Positions 24,858 through 36,900 of a stretch of DNA of 64,000 nucleotides are shown in pieces. The first letter of the stretch is position 1. Every line of letters begins with the position of its first letter. The position numbers were made by a program, and so were the translations under genes. The DNA comes from Symbiodinium natans (Eukaryota; Sar; Dinophyceae; Suessiales; Symbiodiniaceae): contig CAJNDS010001057.1 of assembly GCA_905221605.1 (NCBI GenBank), positions 42,501-106,500 on the forward strand, written 5' to 3'. The notes under the pieces were generated by a model. It had not been told where the DNA came from, ran no database searches, and saw only the letters and a list, made by a program, of their open reading frames with translations.

Positions 24858-27800
24858 GCCTCGACAGCTTTCTGGCGAAGCGGGCGATGGCATCCTGCAA
24901 CGCTCGGCACTCATGGGATCTCATGGGGCCTTGGGTTGGAGGGTTGGAAGGGCTGGGGGGGGGCCCCCGGAAAGCATTGAGTGGTCTTTTGGTATCCGTC
25001 GTTTCAGTTTTCGCTCTTCGGCCTGAAGCTCTTGCGAGTCTTTGTTCATGTTCTCGTGGAGCTCTGCCATGACGGAGCTGAAAGCATAACCTGGGTTCAT
25101 GCGCAGAGCCTCCACTCAAAGCCATTGTCCCAAGACACCACACTTGGCTTCTCGCTCTGTAAACACGCCACCCTCATCCTGATCCTCAATCGTAAACCGA
25201 CACCCCACGACTTCCAATCCCAAACTGCGTTCTGCGAAATGAGAGCTCGACTCACATGGTTGCAGCAAACCCAAACACGGCCTGTCGTAGCCGAATCGCC
25301 AGGATCAGAGTTTGGGTTTATGCGGCGTATTCGGGTTCAGGGTCTACTGGAGCTCAACGAAGTTTAGGCCGATGGACTGGACTTTAAGGGATCGGCTGAT
25401 TTTGGGCTCAAGGCTGGTATTCGTGGGTTCAACTCCATCCACCCTCCAACCCTAAAGTGGCCACGGCCAGCGCTGTCATGTTTTCCGCTGCTTGCTAACG
25501 AGCGTTCAGGTAGTTGAGCTACCCAGTGCGCACTTAATTCGATTTGCGTTAGGTTTGTGTTAAGTCACCAAACCAAGTAGGGGTGTTGGATTCTAGGGAA
25601 GGGTTGGATGGTGAGCTTGAAAGTCCAAGATCCCACGTCCCATGCCTTGCCATGCATCGGTTTAGGGTTTAGTAGGGGTCCATATGATTTACCCAGACAT
25701 GTCACGGCCCAACCCAAACATTCGGTTTCGCATTTAGGGTTTCTTGGGGCTTCCTTGACATCACCAAGCCTCCAAAGTCCCAAGATTGGCATCAAAATCA
25801 ATCTCAAAACATTGGTCAAATTCGAACTCTTCTACCCTCGATGCCCTCGACCTCTAGAGGCTTCGGGACCAGACCACGGAAACTGAAAGGAGCCGGCAGC
25901 ACGCTGCAGCGAAATCACGTTTTCGATGCCCTCTTGGCCTGCGCCGGATGTGACATGCACATGGCGATGGGCACGCGCAGATGTTCAAGATGGTGATTAT
26001 AAGGTTGCATGATGTTCCCCTTGTTTTGACAAGGGCTCGTCATCACGGCAGTTCCTCAGGAAGGGCCATGCCAGTCTTCACGAGCTTGAAGCATCTCCCT
26101 CCAGAATATTCATTCAGAATGGTTTCCCCCCCAAACCCCCCCCCCCCCCAAGGTCATCGAATAACACAGCTTGTTCATTCCGATTCCGGGGGAGTTCGTG
26201 TCTTTCCCATCCTTTCCCCGTTCTGACAAAAGGTGGGTCTGCGTTGCCGCTTCCTGAAAACATGAGGTGAAGCATCCCCAGCTTATTCTATGGATAACTT
26301 CTCCCCCAACTAGCCTCCCCAACCCTGCCCGCAGCCCTAGGCCACAACCCTGACACGAAACAGATTCTCAAGCAAAACAAAGGCCTGCTCGGTTTTCTTC
26401 AGTCTCCGGTTTTGGCCTGTGCCGATCTGCGTAGCTTCTGAATTCGAATTCTTTGAGTTCGGGGCAGTTGAGTGACATCTTGGGTGCTCTACTTTGGGCT
26501 TCAAGAAACAAACTAAGCCGAGGTCTGCACCTCAGGAAGGGGGCGCAGCGAGTTCACGATAGCTTGCAACAGTTCAGAACCTGTCTTCATACTTCCGACC
26601 AGCGAGCGAAGTTAAACTCACATCTCAGCTTGAGCCACATCTCCTCAACTACTCGTGGCGAGGGAAGTCCTGCCAGCAACACGGCGTGAACTGGCATCAC
26701 ACGCACAACTTTCAATTGGGAGACAGTTCGTGCTCCTAACGCCAAGGCCGCCCCATGAACACACAAATCTTATGCCAAACGATGCGACTTAAACTACCCA
26801 ATAACTACCCAACTACCCCCCCCGCTCCCCTGCCCTGTACATGGTCATTTCGATGAACCCTCGGGAAACGGCGTTGCTCGGCTCGACTTTTAGACCGCCT
26901 TTCACCCCTACTCTGTGTACAGACCATTCCCCAAAGCTGAGCTGCCAACGCGCGAGGTGGAGGCATGCCTCCGGGCAGGGTGGAGATGCTTTAGGACAGT
27001 GCCCCATAAAGGCATTCAGGCCTGTGAGAGCTGCATATTGGCACGAGATCTGGCTGTTGCACGCTGCTACTGGTATTCTCATTAGATCACTTCTACACTT
27101 TCCTGGCGCCGAGGGTCCTAGTTACTAGTTCTGATGTCATCAACTGGGGCTGCAAGCACACGCTGCAAGCATGCGCTAAGTGTTTCGGCCTGTGGGGGTG
27201 GAGAAGCTTTTCGGCAGCGGCTGACCCTGTCAGAAGGCACGTGAGGGACTGGCTTGTAGCGAGCCTATGCCAAAAGCCTAAACGAATGACGTGATTCCTC
27301 CGAGTGCAAACGGCTACAGTTCCACTCTCCAGGCACCACTCTGCTTGGGTTTCATTTGGGGCGCAAAGTTGAACCCAATGACAGAGATCCTCAGACCTGT
27401 GAATCCTACCGTATATTGGTGGGTGCTCTTCTACGGTCATCGCCTAATCAACATCTTGCACCTGGGACAACAAAGCCTTACATGGGAGCTTGAGGAACTT
27501 GCATAGGCTCTGCAACACCGGGGACCACTTGGAACAGACACTGCCTCCGTGTTTCGAGGCATTGCCAAAAAATGGGCGTGACGCCCACATGCCTAAACCC
27601 TACACCCTGAGTAAACCCTGAGCCAACCACAACTCCACCCAACATGCCAAGCAGGAACTCGGAACTCTAAGACCTTTAGCCGATTCAGACCTTAGCAACG
27701 TGGCAATGGAGAGGGGTGAGGAGTTGTTTGGCTCATGGTGGTTTCAGGGCTATATCAGCGGCACCTCCTTGTAGCCGGTGTAGAGGTGAGAGCTAAAGAA

Positions 27801-27885
27801 GGTCGCCTTGCAGAAAAGCTGGGAGCAATACTCTGTCTGCTGTTTGTCAGAAGGTTAACCGTTAACACTCGAGGGGCTACAAGAT

Positions 27886-28365
27886 TTACGAGGCTACGCT
27901 GTCCTTGCAACTAGCGTTGAGTTCTTCTAAGGCGCACCAGCGGTAGAGGGCGTGACAGTATGCAAGCTGAGACTTCAGCAGCAATGCCAGTACAATAGTT
28001 CGTGCCTCCCGCACGGCCTTTTCCCAGACGTAGCCTTCCATCACGATCTCGCCCACCTCACATGTCTGCTCCAGAATAAGCAGAACAGCGTGGAACTCAA
28101 TGACCAGCCATCTAACTTGACGCTGCTTCGCCTCTGCCTCCAAAAAAAACAAACGCCCGGCATTCATGTTGAAGTCGGCATATCCGATTCCGGCCCCCAG
28201 CTCATGCTGTAAGATGAGAATACTGTGCTCTTGATATTTGTTGTTTTGGGGCAGGGGGGTGGGGGGTTGGAGTGTGGTTTGGGTCGAGTAGTATGAGATG
28301 TATGAGATCCCAAATATCGGAAATGTTGGGGCGTCGGCCAAAGCCAGGTGGCCATTCGAGCGCAC
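27886..28365 (-). CDS. Possible exon of an unknown helical protein
   Basis: Minus-strand open frame of 159 codons whose second two thirds has a strongly protein-like, amphipathic composition. It is rich in Glu, Ala, Leu and Arg, with segments such as LEAEAKQRQVRWLVIEF and a Leu/Ile/Val-rich stretch before the stop. The first third is Thr/Pro-rich and less convincing, so the true exon may begin near 28230 after an ACAG acceptor-like site. No family recognised. It could be a terminal exon of a gene extending to higher coordinates. The neighbours are repeats. Confidence 0.33.
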   Translation of the reverse strand: MRSNGHLALADAPTFPIFGISYISYYSTQTTLQPPTPLPQNNKYQEHSILILQHELGAGIGYADFNMNAGRLFFLEAEAKQRQVRWLVIEFHAVLLILEQTCEVGEIVMEGYVWEKAVREARTIVLALLLKSQLAYCHALYRWCALEELNASCKDSVAS

Positions 28366-28924
28366 GGCCCTGGAAGGGTGTTGCTCCAGGTTGGCTTTGT
28401 GTTGAAGAGCTGCAGATGAGAGAGCTAGAGGAGAATCTAAATTTTGGATGGGTTTCGGCTTTGTAGAGTTTGAGGGTTACGGTTTACATGGTTTACAGCT
28501 TGAGGAATCAAATGCGCGTTCTGAAATCTGGAACCTGCAAACCCTATCTTCGCCGGGGTCCCGGGCTTCGACTGTGCAGAGTAGTGCGTCAGAGCCTGTT
28601 TTCGGGAGTGTGAGGCAAACCCTAAGCCCTCCAGAACCCCTAAAGCGCTTAGCCAGAAAATACTGCACCCGACTTGATCTGGACCTCATATACTGTTGCT
28701 GGTCAGGGAAAGAGCTTCAAGATGTTCATCTGTAGATTGCGTTGTGACTGCCTCCATTTATGCATATACTAATTCAAGGGTGAGCGACACGAGCATGCTT
28801 TGGGTTTCTTGCGATTGTTTTCCTCGGAGTGGGCCCGTTAGATTTTGACTCAGCTATTCTCTTCGCCTGGCCCCGCACCCGGGTCACTTGGCCCGGGGCT
28901 CCTGTTACCACATCTACAAATCCG

Positions 28925-29110
28925 ACAGAGTATCCCTAGAGCCAGAGAACAAAGAATCCCGCAGAGTACCTATGGAGTGCCCACCCAAAGAATCCGGCGC
29001 AGAGAGTGCTGTAGAATCCTACAAAGTATCGCAGCAGTGCCCACTCCCCAAAGAATCCCACAGACGATTCTGCCGAGTGTCCCTTGAGTGCAATCCCACA
29101 GAGTTTTTTC
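28925..29110. repeat. Degenerate AGAATCCCGCAGAG/GAGTGCCCACCC repeat
   Basis: Four to five diverged units of 36-60 bp carrying AAGAATCCCGCAGAG and GTGCCCACCC words, starting near 28951, 28987, 29011 and 29050. A second cluster of the same family lies at 30825-30970, on the far side of the C-rich array. Confidence 0.7.
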
Positions 29111-29149
29111 CGCCGACCCCAGCAACAGCGGGGCGGCGTCAGTGAAGAC

Positions 29150-29436
29150 CCTCCCTGCCCTCACCGCAACCTCTTCCCCCTTTCCCCTTCCCAACCATTC
29201 CAACTCCACCTCTCCGCTTGGCCTTGCCTTCCGCCCCTAACCTCCCCTTCCCCTGCCCCTCCCACTACCCTTCCCCTTCCCAACCATTCCACTCCATCCT
29301 CCTCCCCTACCCCTTCCCCCATTCCACTCCATCCTCCTCCCCTACCCCTTCCCCATCCCTGCCCCCCCTCTCACCGTACCCCCAATCCACCCACCCTTGC
29401 CCGCCCCTAACCCTCCCACCACCAACCCCTTCCCCA
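29150..29436. repeat. Pyrimidine-rich tract
   Basis: Nearly 300 bp with almost only C and T on the plus strand, including direct repeats of ATTCCACTCCATCCTCCTCC and CCTTCCCC. It grades directly into the C-rich array that follows. Open frames here are Pro/Ser/Leu-rich artefacts. Confidence 0.85.
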
Positions 29437-30620
29437 GTGCATGCCCGCCCGCTCCGCCCGCTCCGCTTGCTCCGCCCTTCCCCCACTCCACCCACCCTCC
29501 ATGGCCCTCGACCCCCATGGCTCCCATGGACCCATGCCTCCATGGCCCCATGGCTCCTGGCGCCATGGCCCCCAATGTCTCCATGCTTCGACGGCCAACC
29601 CCCTACTTGTGGCTCCTGGCCCCATGGCCCCATGGTGCCCTGGCCCTATGCCTCTAGACCCAATCAAATGACTTTAAAGGGCCCCAGTGCATGCCCGCCC
29701 GCTCCGCCCGCTCCTTGCTGAGCCCTTCCCCCACTCCACCCATGGCCCCCATGGACCCTGGCGCCATGGCCCCCGATGTCTCCATGCTTCGAACGGCCAA
29801 CCCCTACTTTGTGGCTCCTGGCCCCCCCACTCCGCCCGCTCCGCTTGCTCTCCGCCCTTCCCCCGCTCCACCCGCCCTCCATGGCCCTCGACCCCCATGG
29901 CCCCCATGGACCCATGCCTCCATGGCCCCATAACTCGTGGCGCCATGGCCTCCAAGGCCAACCCCCTACTTTGTGGCTCCTGGCCCCATGGCCCCATGGT
30001 CCCCTGGCCCTATGCCTCTAGACCCAATCAAATGACTTTAAAGGGCCCCAGTGCATGCCCGCCCGCTCCGCCCGCTCCGCTTGCTCCGCCCTTCCCCCGC
30101 TCCACCCGCCCTCCGGCCCTCGACCGCCATGGCCCCCATGGACCCATGCCTCCATGGCCCCTGGCGCCATCGCCCCCAATGTCTGCATGCTTCGACGGCC
30201 AACCCCCTACTTTGTCTCCTGGCCCCATGGCCCCATGGTTCTCTGGCCCTATGCCTCTAGACCCAATCAATGACTTTAAAGGGCCCCAGTGCATGCCCGC
30301 CCGCTCCGCCCTCCCCCGCTCCACCCGCCCTCCATGGCTTTCATGGACCCATGCCTCCATGGCCCCATGGCTCCTGGCGCCATTGGCCCCAATGTCTCCA
30401 TCCCCTACTTTGTGGCTCCTGGCCCCATGGCCCCATGGTCCCCTGGCCCTATGCCTCTAGACCCAATCAAATGACTTTAAAGGGCCCCAGTGCATGCCCG
30501 CCCGCTCCGCCCGCTCCGCTTGCTCCGCCCTTCCCCCGCTCCACCCGCCCTCCATGGCCCTCGACCCCCATGGCCCCCATGGACCCATCCCTTCGACCTC
30601 CATGGCCCCCATGGACCGAT
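29437..30620. repeat. Large C-rich, CCATGG-studded tandem array (five units)
   Basis: Units start at about 29437, 29689, 30050, 30288 and 30489, each at the words GTGCATGCCCGCCCGCTCCG. A complete unit is about 235-250 bp. It contains CTCCGCCC repeats, several CCATGG palindromes, TGCTTCGACGGCCAACCCC, TATGCCTCTAGACCCAATC, and ends ATGACTTTAAAGGGCCCC. The second unit (about 360 bp) has an internal duplication, the fourth a deletion, and the last is truncated. Both strands are open in several frames (up to 257 codons plus, about 107 minus), as expected for stop-poor repeats. I do not regard these as proteins. Confidence 0.9.
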
Positions 30621-30629
30621 GGCTCCTAT

Positions 30630-30765
30630 GAGCTTAGGGTTTAGGGTTTTCTTGGACGTTTAGGGTTTAGGGTTTCAGGGTGTAAGGGTTGTAAGTTTAG
30701 GTTTCGGGGTTCCGGGTTTCGGCATTGAGGTTGTAGGGTTTTGGGTTTAGGGCCTTCAGCGTGCC
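30630..30765. repeat. Interstitial telomere-like (TTTAGGG) tract
   Basis: Immediately after the C-rich array come AGGGTTTAGGGTTTTC, GTTTAGGGTTTAGGGTTTC and many single-base variants up to about 30765. This is the densest TTTAGGG-type tract in the window, in the G-rich orientation on the plus strand. Confidence 0.85.
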
Positions 30766-30824
30766 ATCAGCAAGACTCTCTTAGATCTGGGGTCGGCGGC
30801 ACTGGCGGTAGCCATTAAATAATC

Positions 30825-30970
30825 CTGAGGAGCTCACCTCCAGATAATCCTGCAGAGCGAGTGCCCGGAGGGTCCACCCGCAGGGAATCCGGCAGAGAAT
30901 CTCAAGAGTGGCCACCCCCAGAGATCCCGACCCCGTATGCCACAAAACAAATTTCAAGGTATCCCTGGAG
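30825..30970. repeat. Second cluster of the AATCC/CAGAG repeat
   Basis: The words AATCCTGCAGAG, GAGTGCCC, AATCCGGCAGAG and GTATCCCTGGAGTGCC match the cluster at 28925-29110 in the same orientation. The two clusters bracket the array and telomere-like tract. Confidence 0.6.
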
Positions 30971-33900
30971 TGCCAATTTGTTTTGTTTGGGCATGTCCTA
31001 GGTGACTTGCCTGCCTTTTGTTAACTCCTTTATCGCATGTTCCTGGAACCACCCTACGCATCTCTGAGTGCAGTCGCCTAACCATGTCAATGCGCGACAA
31101 AAGATTGACATTTCCAGATACTCCTACTGTCCCCATCTTGGACATGTTGCATCTCAGGGGTTTTGTTGACGCGCGACCACTCCAATGAGCCGCAGCCTCA
31201 GCAAGAAACTGAGGCCGCTTGAAGCGGTGGTCCGTCTGTTGCTCGATCTCTGCCTTCTGACATGGGGCATTGTGCTGAGGGATTGCGAGAGGGTTTCAGA
31301 AAGTTTTGCGATTTCATGTTTGGTTGGCGCCAGGGGTTGTTGGTGATTCCAGTTTATTGCAGAGGTTGGAGCTTTGCCGATGTGCGCATGTCAAGCCTCC
31401 AACATAAGCCCAACATCTGGGCGACATGCTTAAACGAATCCAACGCGACAGCCTGGCCCTGGACCTTGCCTGAACAAGTCAGTCACAACTGAACAGAAAG
31501 AATGGTTTCTTACTTAGGTTACCAGCACCTCATGCCATGGTCCTTGAGGCCGATTTGAGCCCTTGCGTCAGGGTGCAGATGGGGCACACTGCCCCCCAAA
31601 AGCCTAACAACCAGCCGAAGTCCTCTGCCCGCTAACCCGACCCCTTTGCACAGGCCCCAGGTTGACGAGGTGCCAGAGCTGTTCCGGAAGCACTCGGGAA
31701 AAGAAGCCTGGCAACAGCGTGGGGGGGGGGGGGGTGGTTAAACTCCAAACCAGCTTCAGCCTGAAGTGATAAACGTGACGTCTTCACCAATGGTCTACAA
31801 GCCCGGATCGTCAAACCCAACCAAGCCCGAGTCAAGATATCAAACAGTTGCACATTTGAATGTATTTGAGTGGAACATGCAAGTGCAAATCCTGCTTGAA
31901 ACATCTTTGCACTAGGTCCCATGACCCAAAAATTAAAGACCGGATGACAAATTTGAATGCTCAACCCTAACCTCTAAGACCCGAAAAGAAGGACCGATAA
32001 CTTGTGCACTGTTCCCATGCAGCAGAGTCCTCACGGTGGTGGGCGTCCTCAGGCTGCCCGCCTCAGGAATAAAGATCAAGCAAGAAGCTTCATGAATCTT
32101 CATCACCACAGATTTTTTCTCTTAAACCTGCACGTGGCCACTACCCTACATGATAGAGCAGGCATGTCCCTTCCGCTAGGATAAAGAAATGCGCAGGATC
32201 GTCGTTTCCAGGGCGCCGGGCCAGGCCCGCGCTGACCTCCTCTGAGGGGGCAATGGCCATGATTGCCTGCACGAAGAGAAGACATGAACTCTACTTGTCA
32301 CTGCTTTGGCGGTCTCCCTCACACTCTCGAAGGTAGGAAGTGTGGAACGAAAAGTGAAGATTGATTGTCTGGATCCGCCTGCTAACGGGTACGTACAGGT
32401 TCTAACGATTTCGAAAATGGAAGCGCAAAAGAGATGCACACTGCCTCGCAGGGGACTGCATCTTCCTCCGACCTCGGCAGACACAACAAGCAAGCAAGCT
32501 GCAATGCAAGAGCACATAGTGTGGGATATGCAAAGCGCGGCGTGGCCGGAGCCACTTGCGTCAAACAGTAGCTGCTGAAAGCAGAAAATTCAACTCCTCC
32601 TGTACTGTAAACGATCCCCGTAAACTGCCCCTTGCTGCTCTCCAACCTGACCACAGCTCAGCCCTGACCCGCAAGCCTGAACCGTATTTCTACAAACAAG
32701 AAAGATCACATTGCCGTGTTCCGTAGCTCCATGATGGCTAGAAGCAAATCTCCAAACCCCTCGGCGCTAGATCCATGAACTAGTTGTCGACCCCTGAACC
32801 CTGTCTGAACCAATCAACCCCAGAGGTTCCGGCTTGTGGCTTGCGCCCGGGACGCTGCGCACCCACTCCTTCCTTTCCTCCGAGTAGGAGAGGGCCTTGG
32901 TTTAGGGCTGTGGTGGATTGCCGTAGCATCTTGGTGTTTCGGTCGGTGGGTGTTAGCGTTGGGCCTGAAGGCGACTAGTGCTTGCAGGGGCCTCTGATTG
33001 GAAGGCCAGGCTTTGAGGAGTGGGGCTTCAGGCTCGGTTGACTTTCGAGTGGCTTCAAACCCGGCCATGGAAGTTTAGACGAATACTGCAGATAACCTTG
33101 AACGCCTCTAAACCTAAATCTCTAGAAGACAAAGGGCCCTAAGTAAGCCACCTTAACTATTGTCCCGACCCCCATAGACTGAGACCCCAGTCCCGTTCAA
33201 CCCCGGGCCTGCCAGGTGTTGCCGCTATCGGTGCTGTACTGATAGATGAAGCCCCCTCCTGCATGGGGCTCTGGGCCTGACTGACTCTCGCGATCTCGAG
33301 TCTGCAGGGTTAGGGTTGTAGTTATGAGCAGATGTACGGCCATGATGGCCCAGAGTTGGGGGCTTGGGTTTCGGACTGAAAGCTCAGCTGCACAAGCTGC
33401 ACGAGTCGAATCTCCATGGATTCGGGCGGGCTTAGAGATCAAGTCGGCACCGCTTTCACTCCTTTTAGGCCGAAAGTCACTGGCAAACACCGTCACTGAG
33501 CACTGAAAAAGAAATCAAGGTCGCTTCGCACCATCACGGTCATCTAGGATCATGTTTTAAAGGTCAGCTGGCAACAAGCCTTGGTTTAGGTTTTTTGGAA
33601 GAGGGGCATATCACAGTTGACGGTTTTGCGTTTGGAGCTTAGGGCTTGAAGCATTGTGGGGTTTACGGTGGAAGGCTCGAGGGTTTTACGGGGCTTTGGG
33701 ATTTCAATGGATTTCAGGCTTTCAGGGTTAGGGCTTATGGCCTTTGAGCCGGGCTTAGGCTTTTTCAGGCTTGGGGTCTGGGGGTTGAAGGGTTTACACA
33801 CTTTAAGGGTTTCGTAGGGTTGAGGGCTGGAGAGCTTAAAGGGGTTTTGAAGGCTTGGGGGAGGGGGGGGGCTGTTAATGAGGCTTCAGGGTTTAGGTCT

Positions 33901-36900
33901 CACATCAACCAGAGCCATTTCAGAGGAACCTTGCACAGGAGGGATCCCTGAACAAAAGCCCTGTGCAGGCGGGTCCTGCGCTCGGGCTCTTCAACGGTGA
34001 GGCCTGGCATAGTTCAAAAGCGGTCCAAGCAAGAGTTGGAGACCCCCGGAACAGCTGCAACTTGGATCACAGCACCTTCTTCGGATCTCAAGCGCTACCC
34101 TATCTTGTAGGGAAATCCTTTTGTAGAAAAGAATATCAAAGAATCTCCAAGTCGTCATAAAACCTTGAGCTTTCGAAACTCCCGCCTGCAGGGTGACCGT
34201 CTCGCCTTTACAGAAATAGGATGCTTGCTTCCGGCCGTCCTGCATCAACTGCATCGTCGGGAGTAGACCCCAGAGCTGGACACCCCGACACCTCAAGTTT
34301 CTTCACAGCCCTCCTTTTCAGGTTGCAGATGCCAATTAACATGCACATTCGCTGCTTTGCGATCTTGAGGAGTAACCCTTTGCAAACGCAGCACTGGGCG
34401 TAAAGATCTGTCTGCACATGAGCTGCAACTCTCTTCCTCTAAGTCTGCGCTTGTGCGGTAAAGGCCCAAGCCAAAGGTCCTTCTTCACTACAATATGCAA
34501 GAACTCTTGAACGTGAACCGCAATCGGAGATGTCCCATGCACAATAACCCTAAACCCAAAACGCATTTATGTGTGGAACAGTGCACCCGCCACGACATGG
34601 CTACACGGAACCGCACCCTCCCGAACTGCAAACAGACCGGCAAGTCCCTTGTGAGGCTGGGCTAGCCCTGAACACGAGGCCCTTCCGCAGAATCGTGTCC
34701 TCGAGCTCCACGAGCTGATGAGTGTGTTCAGTGCCGCCCTTAGTTTGCCCCTACTGGAAGATGCAAGTACTTCTGGGGAATCGGGGCTGTGATGCACGTG
34801 GACGACATAGGAACCGAAAGGGAACGACGAAGACTTGCAGTACGGGTCCAAGGGCCGTCTTACTACAAGAGGACGGCTCTTTTTTGTCCTTTCGAGCCAG
34901 ACTGCCACGAAGGGGCACGCCCAACACCAAGACCAATCCGAGCCTGGACGGTCAGCACTTACTTACACCACCCCAACCACGATGAATCGCAAAACCCTTC
35001 ACACCTCCTCAACTACACCCAGCCTAGCACTCTTATGATCGTCTTGTTGCTGATGTTGCTGTCCCAGGTGCGCCCTTCCTGCGCCCTGGGATCAAGTCCG
35101 CTAAGCACTGGCCCTCCAGTATCCAAGTGACGACCTGGTCTCAAGCGCTCTTGCCATTGCTGACTCTTAGAAGACCTTCGGCTGTCGATCTGAGTATTTT
35201 TGCGGCCTCCAAGTTGGAGGCCTTTCGGGCCTTTTTGACTGTGGCATTCGAAAAAGTTTGGGCACTTCGGGCTGACAGAGTGTAAAGACGAGTCACAGGG
35301 TTTGGAACTGCTTAGGGGTTTTGGGGGGTCAGGCACGTCTCGCAAGCAACTCCTGTTTAATTTACGACCCATGTTCACCCGTTTTTAACCGAAAACCGCT
35401 TCCAAACCCTGGCAGACCTGGCATTTCCGGCCTTCCGCGGCAAGGCCGAGCCAAAAAACACCTGGGACACCAAGGTCTTCTTCGACTCCGAGTAGCCTGG
35501 ATGGTGGCTTCGGTGGCTTAATTTTAAGAGGGTTTAAGGCGAGGGCGTTGGCTTCATGGAGTTCGAGCCGCTCCAGTGTGTTCAAGCTCAGGATTTGGGG
35601 GTGTAGACGGGTTTGTGGATTTAGAATTTGGTGAAGCTGAGGTCCCAGCTCAGCAGATGCTTCTTCCCCTGCACGGCAACGGGCTTCCACCAAAACGTAA
35701 GCCCAAATGTGCACAAGCCCTCACCCTGAATGCCTGAACTGTCAAAAATCAAACTCTACAGGCGAGTGACCAGTTGCGTCTCAAGCTCTCGTTCACAACC
35801 TTAAAGAAAACAACGGGGCCCAAAGAAGACGCAAGGTGTCTGTATGCCTGAGATGCAAAGGTAGTATCCATACCAACGGGCCGATACTGGAGAGCTACCC
35901 AGCTACCCTCTCGGGAACAGTTCCGAGCTTGGGAAGAACCTTAAGTGATAAGCTCGACGGTACACATGTTATAGTCTGTTACACCTCGCTTCCTGGTGAT
36001 CTGGCGGGCTTCCCCTTTTGCAACCACGCTTAGAACAGAGAGTGGCCTGGAAGATCTCCTTGCCCAGTCCGCCTCGCCCTGGCAGTTTTTTTGGGGATGG
36101 GTGAAGTCTATATGTTTCGAATCTTACATCCAGACGACATGAAGCTTAGGAAAACTCTCGAGAAAGACTCACCCCTGCAGACCCAAACCCGCGGCGATAT
36201 TCGACGCTCAAAGCCGAAGGCGACATCCTCAAACAAGGCGGGCGAGGCGGTAATGCACCTCACCCTTCAGGTTTTTATAGTAGACGATCCTCAATTTTCG
36301 TTTCGGATCATGGGGGGGTAGGGGGTGGAGTTTAGGATTCAGGGGCGAGGTGTGCCACGATTGGGGTTCAGGACTCGGGTTCTGAGCCGCTGACAAGCAA
36401 GTGCCGTTCTCATCCTTTTCCTCCCTTTCCTCCTCTCGCAGGTAGTAGTAGGGCCTGGCCGCAGTAGAAGCGACCCATGTCAGCTTAAGATGCTTAAGTT
36501 GCCTTCTGTCTTTGGTAGGGACTGGGTCGTGGGCAGCGTCTGCTCTACGGAGTGCTTGATGCTGACCTGGAAGCAGGGATGCAGACTGATGCAGACTGGT
36601 TCTCAGGGCTTCGATTCCACGGGGTTAGCTTGCGTACTCGGATTCTGGCTTTTCGGGCGGCCATGCAACATCTTTGCATGAGCAAGTCTGAGCCACCAGC
36701 CAGTTTCCCCACGTTCCGCCCCCTGACCAACAAGGAGCACCGGGTGTCAGACTTGCAACCCCACCCCCCACCAAAAAACACCACAACCTCGGAAAAACGC
36801 AGCCCGCCATGTACTCTGAACTGCCCCCACCCCGGGCATCACAGGGTGGCATTGGGGATTAAAAAATTCTGGAGGATGCTTGACTATTGCGGGGGTCTTG

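Larger units (their letters stand above)
15731..27885. other. 12-kb stretch without convincing gene; degenerate telomere-like sequence
   Basis: Short ORFs under about 180 codons occur on both strands with no recognisable domains and are treated as chance. The text is full of degenerate heptamers such as GGGTTTAGGGTTT, CCCTAAACC, CCCGAAGCC and GGGCTTCGGG, for example at 16905-16985, 21150-21170, 25655-25745 and 22310-22390. A minus-strand frame at 19098-19523 (141 codons, hydrophobic N-terminus) is the least unlikely coding candidate. Confidence 0.4.

Noticed and set aside
25380-25445. tRNA-like T-arm word GGGTTCAACTCC
   Set aside because: No matching acceptor stem, D-arm or anticodon arm could be arranged around it.
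29687-30460. 257-codon Pro-rich plus-strand frame and several opposing frames
   Set aside because: Generated by the C-rich CCATGG array. Frames are open on both strands and in several phases, unit lengths are not multiples of three, and no frame is kept across units.
30630-30765. Chromosome end (true telomere)
   Set aside because: The TTTAGGG-like tract is short, heavily mutated and internal, with 33 kb of further sequence on the other side.
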